This document shows, piece by piece, positions 37,980 to 46,800 of a stretch of DNA of 64,000 bases. Numbering within the stretch: position 1 is the first letter of the stretch; each line of letters opens with the position of its first letter. Source of the DNA: Mucilaginibacter sp. PAMB04168. Its GTDB lineage: Bacteria; Bacteroidota; Bacteroidia; Sphingobacteriales; Sphingobacteriaceae. The stretch covers positions 372,001 through 436,000 of the forward strand of contig NZ_CP155079.2 of the NCBI RefSeq assembly GCF_039634365.2, in the 5' to 3' direction. The translations under genes and the position numbers were made by a program. The notes beneath the pieces were generated by a model. That model was not told the DNA's origin and did no database searches. It saw only the letters and a list, made by a program, of their open reading frames with translations.

Positions 37980-38546
37980 TTAGGTAAGCCTGCGCATTAA
38001 TTGTTCTTCAACCCGTTTAAAAACCTGCAAAGGTTTTAATGTGCGCCAGCCCAGTTCGTCCAGCCCGCCACCAAAGTTGATAAAATAGTCGATGTTGCTT
38101 TGCTTAAATTCCCGTATTACATGTTCTCTGAAGTTGATACCGGCAATCCAGCCGTCTTCCACTTCTTGAAACCATTCCTCGTAATAGCAGTCGTCAGATG
38201 AATGAAAATTCAGGATATTCTCGCCAATAAGTATAAACTTATTGATGCCATTATCCATCATTAACTCCATGATTTCGCGTTTGAGCAACATAATGTCGTT
38301 ATTGATGGCATCATTCCACTCGCCAATAAACTCTATAATAACGTAGCCGCGATCATAATCGGCATACAGTACTTTTAAATATAATGTATTAGAGCCAAAT
38401 GAATCCCATTGTGGGTGCAGCAAATAGTTATATATCTGCTTATCAAATTCAAACTCGTTGTACACTGTAGCATAAAAAGGCGAATACTCATCCTCTGCGG
38501 CTACATAATCATCCCTCCATTTGTAGTATGGCTCTATTTCGTGCAT
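37980..38546 (-). CDS. Conserved hypothetical protein
   Basis: This 188-residue acidic soluble protein has no signal peptide. Segments such as EPYYKWRDDYVAAEDEYSPFY, NKFILIGENILNFHSSDDCYYEEWFQ and FINFGGGLDELGWRTLKP suggest a compact alpha/beta fold; I recognise no enzyme motif and give no function. It sits between murQ (upstream, 98 bp) and the Bax-inhibitor-1 gene, all on the minus strand. Four nucleotides before its start codon a 7-nt periodic tract begins. Confidence 0.7.
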   Translation of the reverse strand: MHEIEPYYKWRDDYVAAEDEYSPFYATVYNEFEFDKQIYNYLLHPQWDSFGSNTLYLKVLYADYDRGYVIIEFIGEWNDAINNDIMLLKREIMELMMDNGINKFILIGENILNFHSSDDCYYEEWFQEVEDGWIAGINFREHVIREFKQSNIDYFINFGGGLDELGWRTLKPLQVFKRVEEQLMRRLT

Positions 38547-38549
38547 TTT

Positions 38550-38591
38550 TTATTCCAATACGCAGATTTCAATATGCAAATTCAAATCTGC
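38550..38591. repeat. Degenerate 7-nt tandem tract upstream of the hypothetical gene
   Basis: Six 7-nt units can be aligned on the plus strand, for example AATACGC, AATATGC and AATCTGC alternating with AGATTTC and AAATTCA. The alternation gives a stronger 14-nt period. The tract starts 4 bp before the start codon of the minus-strand gene. Confidence 0.5.
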
Positions 38592-38613
38592 CGGTTTTTA
38601 TAATCTTCCCTTT

Positions 38614-38645
38614 TGCTCAAATGCACATCTGCATATTTGCAAATC
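38614..38645. repeat. Degenerate 8-nt tandem tract at the murQ stop
   Basis: Four 8-nt units each begin with TGC (TGCTCAAA first, TGCAAATC last), at exact 8-nt spacing, and run into the murQ stop codon. It differs from the nearby tracts, whose period is 7. Confidence 0.5.
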
Positions 38646-39456
38646 ACTTTCCTGCAAGGTGTGCCTCCACCGCCTTACGTACACTCCCGTGTTCATTTAA
38701 AAGTTCGGTGGCAGCATCTTCTTCTAAACCGGTTTCCTGCATTATCATTCGAATTCCGCGATCAACCAGTTTATGATTAGTTAACTGCATATCCACCATT
38801 TTATTACCCTTTACCCGGCCCAATTGTATCATTACGGTAGTGCTCAGCATATTTAAAACCAGCTTTTGGGCGGTTCCGGCTTTCATGCGGGTTGAGCCGG
38901 TTAAAAACTCAGGGCCAGTAACCACTTCAATTGGGTATTGAGCCTGGGCAGCTACAGGGCTTTGCGCATTACAAACGATGCAGCCGGTTGCCAGGCCCTG
39001 TTCATTAGCTTTACGCAAGCCGCCAATTACATACGGCGTACGGCCCGATGCTGCAATGCCCACAACCACGTCTTTATCGGTAATGTTGTATTCCAGCAAG
39101 TCAAGCCAGGCCTGGTCCTCATCATCCTCGGCAAATTCTACGGCCTTGCGTATAGCGCCATCACCACCGGCAATAATACCTACAACCCAATCAAAGGGTA
39201 CGCCAAATGTGGGTGGGCACTCCGAGGCATCTACTACACCCAGCCTGCCACTGGTGCCTGCACCAATGTAAAACAAACGCCCCCCGGCTTTCATGCGCCC
39301 GGCAACCGCCTCTACCAGTTTTTCTATCTGTGGCAACGCTTTTTCAACCGCATCCGGAACAGTTTTGTCTTCCTGGTTTATGTGTTGTAAAAGCTCGGCA
39401 ACAGGTAGTTGCTCCAGCCGGTTATAATGTGATTCCTGCTCGGTTGTGTTGATCAT
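38644..39456 (-). CDS. murQ: N-acetylmuramic acid 6-phosphate etherase
   Basis: I start at the ATG at 39456 (MINTTEQESHYNRLEQL), the usual MurQ beginning; the longer frame adds 19 hydrophobic residues of likely non-coding sequence. The 270-residue SIS-domain enzyme has YIGAGTSGRLGVVDASECPPTFG (about 60-82), EFAEDDEDQAW and GPEFLTGSTRMKAGTAQK. It cleaves the lactyl ether of MurNAc-6-phosphate in the cytoplasm, giving GlcNAc-6-phosphate during cell-wall recycling. It is divergent from the processing-protease gene. Confidence 0.96.
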   Translation of the reverse strand: MINTTEQESHYNRLEQLPVAELLQHINQEDKTVPDAVEKALPQIEKLVEAVAGRMKAGGRLFYIGAGTSGRLGVVDASECPPTFGVPFDWVVGIIAGGDGAIRKAVEFAEDDEDQAWLDLLEYNITDKDVVVGIAASGRTPYVIGGLRKANEQGLATGCIVCNAQSPVAAQAQYPIEVVTGPEFLTGSTRMKAGTAQKLVLNMLSTTVMIQLGRVKGNKMVDMQLTNHKLVDRGIRMIMQETGLEEDAATELLNEHGSVRKAVEAHLAGK

Positions 39457-39531
39457 TTTATTCTTACAAATCTGTAACAAAATTCGGTAAAAATCCGTCA
39501 ACTTCAAGAACACAAAACGCTTTCAAATACG

Positions 39532-39539
39532 TATTTTTG
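39532..39539 (+). promoter_or_regulatory. Candidate -7 promoter box before the processing protease gene
   Basis: TATTTTTG matches the Bacteroidetes TAnnTTTG consensus exactly and lies 13 bp before the start codon, which would give a nearly leaderless mRNA. No clear TTG -33 element is visible, so this is tentative. Confidence 0.4.
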
Positions 39540-39552
39540 TTACCAGGGATCT

Positions 39553-41148
39553 ATGAAGCAAACAGCAGGTATTATTTTCAGATCGGTGATCTTATTACTC
39601 GCCGGTATGGCCATTGGTTTGCTGTTGAACAATCGCCAGGATGAGCCTGATGACGCCGCCATTGTTACCTCAGACAAAAACAAGCTGGATAAGATCATGC
39701 AGCTGGTGCGAAAAAAGTACGTTGACTCTATTGATGTAGACAGTGTAGAGGGTGTTACAATCAATAATCTGCTGCAAAAGCTCGACCCACACTCGGTTTA
39801 TTTACAAAAAAAACAAGCACAATCCCTGGCAGAAAGGCTGGAAGGCGGATTTGACGGTATTGGCATTGAATCGCAATTACTTCGCGATACGTTGTTTGTT
39901 ACCCAGGTTTTCCCGAACGGCCCGGCGGCTAAGGCCGGGCTGCCCAATGGTTCGCGGGTTGTGACGATTAACGGCAAGCCTTTTTCGGGCACGCATTTAA
40001 CCAGCGATAAAGTGAACGAGGCATTTGCCGGTAAAAATGACACCGGTATTGAATTAGGTGTGCTGAGCCTGTCTGATAATACTGTAAAAAACTACCATGT
40101 TAGGCGAAGCCATGTAACCATGAGCAGTTTGGATGCTGCATATTTAACCGCGCCCGCCACCGGCTACATAAAAATAAGCAAGTTTGGCTCCACTACCGAC
40201 GCCGACTTTAAAATTGCATTAAAGAAATTAAAAAAGGCAGGCATGCAAAAACTGGTGCTGGATGTGCGCGGCAATGGTGGCGGCTACCTTAACCAGGCAA
40301 CCGCGCTGGCCGATGAATTTTTGCCAGCTAAAAAGCTGATTGTTTATACACAAGGCCAGCATGAACCCCGTACCGACTATTTTGCCACCGACTCGGGCTT
40401 GTTTGAGGAAGGCAAGCTTGCTGTTTTAATTGATGAGCACTCTGCCTCGGCAAGCGAAATTTTAGCCGGCGCCTTGCAGGATTTGGACAGAGCCGTAATT
40501 GTTGGCCGGCGCTCGTTTGGTAAAGGCCTGGTACAGGAGCAGTTTCCCTTTAACGATGGCTCTGCGCTTAACTTAACGGTGGCCAGGTATTTTACACCAT
40601 CTGGCCGCAGCATACAAAAATCATATAAAAAAGGTACCGATAACTACCGTAATGAACTTGCGGAACGTTTGCAAAAGGGCGAACTGTATGTGGCCCAAAA
40701 TAACCTGGAAGACAGCTCTTTTAATAATTCGGTTGCCTACCATACAAGCGCAGGCAAAAAGGTTTACGCCGGTGGCGGTATCATGCCCGATGTTTTTGTG
40801 CCCGAGGATGCTGCCGTAAACGTGCCGCTTATACAAGATTTGGCACGCAACCAGCTTTTCTCTGGCTATGTGGTTGACTGTATGCAGGGCGTGCTTAAAA
40901 ACTACACAACACCTGCCGACTTTGCCAAGTACTACACAGTTAACGATATTGAATTAAATAATTTTATTACTTACGCAGATGCTGCGGTTAAGAATATAGA
41001 CCCTCACCAAGTAGCCACGGCCCGCAATTATTTAAAACTCCTGCTCAAAGCCCAGGCCGCCCGGTTTAAATGGGGCAATGAGTGGTATTACCGCATCATG
41101 AACCAAACCGATGCCGGCGTAATGAAGGCTGTAGCAGCTTTGAACTAA
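39553..41148 (+). CDS. S41-family C-terminal processing peptidase
   Basis: This 531-residue protein has an N-terminal membrane anchor or signal (about 8-28), a helical region with KLDKIMQLVRKKYVDSID, a PDZ domain (about 85-175, GFDGIGIESQL and GPAAKAGLPNGSRV) and an S41 catalytic domain. The domain has the DVRGNGGGYLNQA strand, the nucleophile in DEHSASASEILAGAL (first Ser of SAS) and the lysine base in RSFGKGLVQEQF. It cleaves exposed C-termini of envelope proteins in the periplasm. The C-terminal 150 residues follow the usual Bacteroidetes CtpA-like extension. Confidence 0.94.
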   Translation: MKQTAGIIFRSVILLLAGMAIGLLLNNRQDEPDDAAIVTSDKNKLDKIMQLVRKKYVDSIDVDSVEGVTINNLLQKLDPHSVYLQKKQAQSLAERLEGGFDGIGIESQLLRDTLFVTQVFPNGPAAKAGLPNGSRVVTINGKPFSGTHLTSDKVNEAFAGKNDTGIELGVLSLSDNTVKNYHVRRSHVTMSSLDAAYLTAPATGYIKISKFGSTTDADFKIALKKLKKAGMQKLVLDVRGNGGGYLNQATALADEFLPAKKLIVYTQGQHEPRTDYFATDSGLFEEGKLAVLIDEHSASASEILAGALQDLDRAVIVGRRSFGKGLVQEQFPFNDGSALNLTVARYFTPSGRSIQKSYKKGTDNYRNELAERLQKGELYVAQNNLEDSSFNNSVAYHTSAGKKVYAGGGIMPDVFVPEDAAVNVPLIQDLARNQLFSGYVVDCMQGVLKNYTTPADFAKYYTVNDIELNNFITYADAAVKNIDPHQVATARNYLKLLLKAQAARFKWGNEWYYRIMNQTDAGVMKAVAALN

Positions 41149-41254
41149 GAGTTAGTGGCTTAACTGATTGCTTTACTTTATGAGTTATAATGTACCACCA
41201 TGGTGGGCATATGGATGTATAAACTTAAACCAGTTGCATAAGTATTATCTATGA

Positions 41255-41291
41255 AATAACAAGAGCCGCTAATAGGGCGGCTCTTGTTATT
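41255..41291. terminator. Bidirectional intrinsic terminator
   Basis: AATAACAAGAGCCGC (41255-41269) pairs perfectly with GCGGCTCTTGTTATT (41277-41291), a 15-bp stem with a 7-nt loop, between converging genes. It overlaps the stop codon of the minus-strand gene and shares the ACAAGAGC core with the hairpin at 37135. Confidence 0.85.
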
Positions 41292-42747
41292 ATAAAGCAT
41301 TTTGCTGAAGTGAGATGTTGTACTTATTATTCATTAGCCCCTTGGGAGAAATATAAGGTATGAGGCAGGTATTATTAAACCACAGGGCAGAATAGCCTTC
41401 TGCATAGTCAGAATTGTCAATTTTCTTTTTAGACAGGTACTCCATTCTTTCCCATTTGCCGCTTGTAAGGTTAAGTACGCCGAATAAAGCATTCAATTTA
41501 ACAAACCCTGATTTATTGTTAGCGATCATGTACAGTTTATTCGACTCGATATGGTAGCCAATGGGTAATGACCTGCTTGGGATAGCATAGCTAGAAGGGA
41601 GCATTTGCTGGAAAATGATTTTTAGATCATCATTATAGCAATTAATCAACGTGGAATTTTCATTAACCCATACGCCGTTTCCTATGCTCGATGGTGATGT
41701 ATAGCGGCCCGACATACCAATTACAAGCTTGCCACTGCTTTCGGCCATGTATCTTATCTCTAAATTTTTTGCGCTCCCTAAATTAGGGTCATCCATTTTC
41801 TTATCAAATGGCTCATATCCTTTTTCAAGTGCTTTAATATGATCATTGTTAAATAATTCATTTACTGTTTGCTTGGTGCCATTCAGAAAATTCATTTTAA
41901 TTACGGATAACTGTACGTCTTTATTCGAATTTTCGTGCAGGGCACTAACAAAAACGGCATCGCTGTTACTTGATGATACATTAAAGCTTAAATGCGATTT
42001 AAGGTCGGCCATGTCTATGTTATTGCGCAAGTCCAAATCTGTTTCAATCGGTTTGGATCCAATAGTTTGACCGAAATCGTATTTCTGTATACTGATGGTG
42101 CTTTTACCTTTGCCCCATGCTAAAAACAAGTCGCCTTTACTGTTTGACATGGCTGAAAGGAAAAGGCCTTCTTCAACCTTGGTGTTAAAGCGCTTTACCG
42201 GCTCCAGCCGATCGTTAATATCAATTACTGTAATTTGCGTGGTCAGGTTATTCTGCTTGCTGGATTGGACAAATGACCGGCGTTCCTGCTTGGTTTGTCT
42301 TGCAGTAATTCTGTACAAGGAGTGTACTTTGTCGTACGAAAAATAACATTCGTCAAAATAGGTTTCCGAACCTTCGTAAATTTCTTTTTCCAGAAGTATC
42401 TTACCTGTGGCCGGGTCTATTAAATAGCCTTTGTAAATATTGTGGGCATCATTTGCCTTGGGGTTTTTGAATGTAGCCAGGGCAAAAACCTTATCCTGAA
42501 ACTTAACAGCGTCCTGTGGATAGCCGGGTAACTCGGTTTTCCATAAGGTGTTCATTTGTTTATCAATTGCAAGCAGTTCGAAGCTTTTATTGTCAACATT
42601 AATTTGCATAATGCTGGTTTCATCGTTCACCTTAAATGAGGTGGAAATCGCTTTGATACCTTTTTTAAAATCTTGCAATACAGCAGGCTGCGTTTGGGCT
42701 GCTGCAAAAAACGGAATAAGCAGCAAAAGTGACAATAGTTTTGACAT
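41290..42747 (-). CDS. Secreted protein of unknown function, beta-propeller-like
   Basis: This 485-residue protein has a signal peptide (ending FFAAAQT). Its body is rich in beta strands, with recurring 40-60-residue units such as FELLAIDKQMNTLWKTEL, KGYLIDPATGKILLEKEI and NCYNDDLKIIFQQMLP, consistent with a beta-propeller. No catalytic motif is seen and I name no function. It stands alone between two strong terminators, so it is a single-gene transcript. Confidence 0.7.
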   Translation of the reverse strand: MSKLLSLLLLIPFFAAAQTQPAVLQDFKKGIKAISTSFKVNDETSIMQINVDNKSFELLAIDKQMNTLWKTELPGYPQDAVKFQDKVFALATFKNPKANDAHNIYKGYLIDPATGKILLEKEIYEGSETYFDECYFSYDKVHSLYRITARQTKQERRSFVQSSKQNNLTTQITVIDINDRLEPVKRFNTKVEEGLFLSAMSNSKGDLFLAWGKGKSTISIQKYDFGQTIGSKPIETDLDLRNNIDMADLKSHLSFNVSSSNSDAVFVSALHENSNKDVQLSVIKMNFLNGTKQTVNELFNNDHIKALEKGYEPFDKKMDDPNLGSAKNLEIRYMAESSGKLVIGMSGRYTSPSSIGNGVWVNENSTLINCYNDDLKIIFQQMLPSSYAIPSRSLPIGYHIESNKLYMIANNKSGFVKLNALFGVLNLTSGKWERMEYLSKKKIDNSDYAEGYSALWFNNTCLIPYISPKGLMNNKYNISLQQNAL

Positions 42748-42792
42748 GTGATAAGGGAGTATTGAGCTACTAACCTATCAAAAAGGTATGAA

Positions 42793-42845
42793 TAATACAA
42801 AATAATAAAGGCCGCTAACTTAGCGGCCTTTATTATTTTGTATTA
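42793..42845. terminator. Very long perfect hairpin terminator after lspA
   Basis: A perfect 25-bp inverted repeat (42793-42817 with 42821-42845) has only a 3-nt ACT loop; the centre is AAGGCCGCTA / TAGCGGCCTT and the outer part is all A and T. It would terminate the minus-strand ileS-dksA-lspA transcript. Confidence 0.9.
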
Positions 42846-42862
42846 CCTGTATATATGGAGTG

Positions 42863-43468
42863 TTACTCTTCTACCACCTCACTATGCGGGCTGCTTACTT
42901 CTTCTTCCTCCTTTTTAAAGTAGCGGTTCTGGTAAATCAGAATCAGAATAACGCCTACCGATATGGCCGAATCGGCCAAGTTAAATATAGGTCTGAAGAA
43001 TTTAAATTCCTCACCGCCCCATACCGGCATCCAGGCCGGGAAAGTGCCCTGTATAATAGGGAAATAAAACATATCCACTACACGGCCCTGAAATATGGGG
43101 GCATAGTCGTATATCAGGCCATAAAAGGTCGAATCGATAATATTACCCAGCGCACCGGCAAATATAAGGGCAACGTTAAGGATAAGGCCACGGTGGTATT
43201 TATGCCTGATAAGGTAAACGAGGGCATAACCAATACCGCCTACCGCAAAAATACGAAAGATGGTCAGAGCCAGTTTGCCGGCTACTCCGCCAAGCTCCCA
43301 GCCAAAGGCCATACCATTGTTCTCGGTATACAGTAACATGCCTCTATCGCCCAGAAAATGTATTTCCTGGCCCATACTCATATTATTGCGTACCCATACT
43401 TTAATTAACTGGTCGGCCACTATTACCAACAGCGCTAAAAGGAAAGGTTTAGTGTACGATGCCTTCAT
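42863..43468 (-). CDS. lspA: Lipoprotein signal peptidase
   Basis: This 201-residue inner-membrane aspartyl protease has four membrane helices. The two catalytic Asp residues are in GALGNIIDSTFYG (about residue 110) and FNLADSAISVG (about 168), with the N-terminal helix ending in VIADQLIKVWV. It cleaves lipoprotein signal peptides after diacylglyceryl addition; the window has several lipobox proteins it would process. It lies 3 bp after the DksA-like gene in the ileS operon, the same ileS-lspA linkage known from many bacteria. Confidence 0.96.
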   Translation of the reverse strand: MKASYTKPFLLALLVIVADQLIKVWVRNNMSMGQEIHFLGDRGMLLYTENNGMAFGWELGGVAGKLALTIFRIFAVGGIGYALVYLIRHKYHRGLILNVALIFAGALGNIIDSTFYGLIYDYAPIFQGRVVDMFYFPIIQGTFPAWMPVWGGEEFKFFRPIFNLADSAISVGVILILIYQNRYFKKEEEEVSSPHSEVVEE

Positions 43469-43471
43469 GTA

Positions 43472-43858
43472 TTACTGCTTCAGTTTTGCTTCCATGCTCA
43501 GCGTGGTATGAGGCACGGCACGCAGGCGCTCTTTTTGTATTAGTTTACCAGTCTCGCGGCAAATGCCGTAGCTTTTGGTTTCAATACGTACTAAAGCAGC
43601 CTCTAATTGCTCAATAAACTTTTTTTGGCGGGCAGCCAGCTGGTTAATCTGTTCTTTTTCTAAGGTGGCAGAGCCATCTTCCAGTGTTTTATAAGTACCT
43701 GCGGTATCATCAGTACCATTCAGGTTGGGGTTGCTTAGTGATGAAGCCAAAGCATTAAGCTCCTCGCGGGCAATGCGAATTTTATCCAGTATCAGTTCTT
43801 TAAACTCTTGTAGTTCGGCGTCTGAGTATCTTGTTTTTTCTGGTTGTGGTGTGCTCAT
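43472..43858 (-). CDS. TraR/DksA-family protein with degenerate zinc finger
   Basis: This 128-residue protein has a coiled-coil N-terminal part (about 10-90) and the C-terminal YGICRETGKLIQKERLRAVPHTT of the DksA zinc-finger domain. Only the first Cys of the four remains; the second is Thr, and the last pair has become part of HTTLSMEAK. The canonical zinc site is therefore lost, as in other cysteine-poor DksA-like proteins that keep the fold. Family members bind the secondary channel of RNA polymerase. The start overlaps the ileS stop by one base (TAATG), suggesting coupled translation. Confidence 0.87.
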   Translation of the reverse strand: MSTPQPEKTRYSDAELQEFKELILDKIRIAREELNALASSLSNPNLNGTDDTAGTYKTLEDGSATLEKEQINQLAARQKKFIEQLEAALVRIETKSYGICRETGKLIQKERLRAVPHTTLSMEAKLKQ

Positions 43859-46800
43859 TATACTTTATTAATTAAAATTCTTATTTCTATATCTTCTATA
43901 GTTACTGCTTCGCCTTCGGTTAGGCTGTCAACTAATTGAATATCAACGGCTAAAATTTCGGCGCAAATATAGGATAAATTGTTTTTAACCGCATTGCTGA
44001 TTAGCAGATGGTTACTGAGGCGTACATTTATCTTATCGGTAACTTCAAAATTGTTAGACTTACGCAGGTTTTGTATACGGTTGATGAGCTCGCGCGAAAT
44101 ACCTTCCTGTTTTAGTTCGTCGGTTAGGGTAACATCTAAAGCTACGGTTAGTTTTCCCAAATTTGCAACCTGCCATCCCGGTACATCTTCTGCTATAATT
44201 TCAACATCAGCAGGTAGTATCAGGTAATGGGTATCAGGTATTTGTATCTGGCCATCTGCCTCTAATTTTGCAATATCTTCCTGACTAAAAGCAGTTATGG
44301 CTGCGGCTACGGCTTTCATATCCTTACCCACCTTTTGGCCTAACGCTTTAAAGTTGGGTTTTATTTTACGTTTAATAAAGCCTGCAGTATCGGTAATGTA
44401 TTCAATGGCTTTGATGTTGGTTTCAGATAGTATTAGTTCCTTTACCTCGTCAACCTGGTGCTCAAAGTTCTTGTCTAGTATGGGTAGTAATATTTTGCTC
44501 AAAGGCTGGCGCACGTTGATGCCTACTTTTTTCCGTAGCGATAGTGTTAGTGACGAAATATCCTGTGCCAGTTGCATACGTTCTTCTAGTTCTTTGTCCA
44601 CCAAATCGGCATGGTAAACCGGGAAGTCGGCCAGGTGAACCGATTCAAATTGCTCTTTACCAGTAGCTGTATTTAAATCGTTATACAAACGCTCGGCAAA
44701 GAACGGCGCAATAGGCGACATCAGTTTAGATATTGTAACCAAACAAGTGTAAAGAGTTTGGTAGGCCGATATTTTATCGGCAGAGTTGTCTGATTTCCAG
44801 AAACGGCGGCGGCTCAGGCGTACGTACCAGTTGCTCAAGTGCGCATCAACATAATCCTGAATGGCGCGGGCTGCTTTGGTTGGTTCAAAATCGGCAAAGT
44901 AACCGTCAACTTCCTGCGTTAAGGTATTAAGTAACGAAAGTATCCAGCGGTCAATCTCTGGCCGTTGACTCAGTTCAATTTCGGGCTGACTATAGTCAAA
45001 CTTGTCGATATTAGCGTAAAGTGCAAAGAAAGAATAAGTATTATAAAGCGTACCAAAAAATTTACGGCGCACTTCATCCAAACCTTCAATATTAAATTTG
45101 AGGTTGTCCCACGGCGATGCATTGCTGATCATATACCAGCGGGCAGCATCGGCACCATACTGCTCAATCGTTTCGAACGGATCAACTGCGTTGCCTAAAC
45201 GTTTAGACATTTTGTTGCCGTTCTTATCCAGCACCAATCCGTTAGATACCACGTTTTTGAAGGCAATGCCCTGGTTTTGTACCAGTCCGTTAACCGCTTT
45301 CACTTCATCACTGGCCTCGCTTAGCATAACCGCTATGGCGTGCAGGGTAAAGAACCAGCCGCGTGTTTGGTCAACACCTTCGGCAATAAAATCGGCCGGG
45401 TAGGCGTCGGCAAATGCTTCCTTGTTTTCGAACGGAAAGTGCCATTGTGCATACGGCATAGCGCCCGAGTCGAACCAAACGTCGATCAGATCCGGCTCGC
45501 GGAACATCTTTTTGCCGTTTGAGGAAGTCAGTATCACATCATCCACATAAGGGCGGTGCATATCATCCAGCTTAAAGCCTTCGGGCATAAAGCCAGCAGT
45601 TATTGATCGGGCAATTTCCTTGTTAAGTTCTTCAATGGAGCCAATACATTTCTCTTCGTTGCCGTTTTCTTCGCGCCAAATAGGTAGCGGCGTTCCCCAG
45701 TAGCGTGAGCGAGAAAGATTCCAGTCTACTAAATTTTCGAGCCAGTTACCAAAGCGGCCCGTACCGGTAGCTTCTGGTTTCCAGTTGATGGTTTTGTTCA
45801 GTTCTATCAGTTTATCTTTAACGGCAGTGGTTTTAATAAACCAGCTATCCAGCGGATAGTATAAAATAGGCTCATCGGTACGCCACGAGTGCGGGTAGCT
45901 GTGCTCATATTTTTGTACGTTAAAGGCTTTATTGTCTTCTTTTAGTTTGATGGAGATGAGCACATCTGTTGGCCTAAAGCCTTGCTCATCGCGCTCTGCC
46001 TGCGTATAGTATTCTTCTTTAACATAGCGGCCGGCAAAATCGGTTACTTCATCCACAAAACGGCCTTGCTTGTTCACCAGCGGTACTTCTTTGCCGGTTT
46101 CATCAAGTACCATTACAGATGGTACGTCATTCTCTTTACAAGCCCTAAAGTCATCAGCACCAAAAACAGATGCGGTGTGTACGATACCCGTGCCATCGCC
46201 AGTGGTTACAAAATCAGCCGGAATAACGCGGAAAGCTTTTTGCTCCAGCTCAGCATTTGTGACGTAAGGCATGAGTTGGTGATAGCGCAGACCAACTAAA
46301 TCGGCCCCTTTAAAGGCGGCTTTAACCGCCCACGGAATAACCTTATCGCCTTCTTTATATTCGTCAAAAGATGCGTTTTCGCCCTCGGCCTTAAAATATT
46401 TATTTACCAGTGCTTTGGCCAGTACTACGCTAACCGGTTTAAAGGTGTAGGGGTTAAGGGTACTGATTTTTACGTATTCAATATCCTCGCCTATGGCCAG
46501 CGCACAGTTAGATGGCAGTGTCCACGGCGTGGTGGTCCAGGCTAAAATGGCGGTTTCCTCACCCGGCTCACTAAACAAGGTTTGCATAAGCGGGTGCTGC
46601 TGGTCGTTCTTTAAAAAGAACTGAGCCGTAATGGTGGTATCTTTCACCATTTTGTAGGTGCCCGGCTGGTTCAGCTCGTGCGAGCTTAAGCCCGTGCCCG
46701 ATTTGGGCGAATAAGGCTGTACGGTATAGCCCTTGTATAACCAGCCCTTGTTATAAAGCTGCTTTAATATCCACCACAGGGTTTCAATATATTTGTTCTC

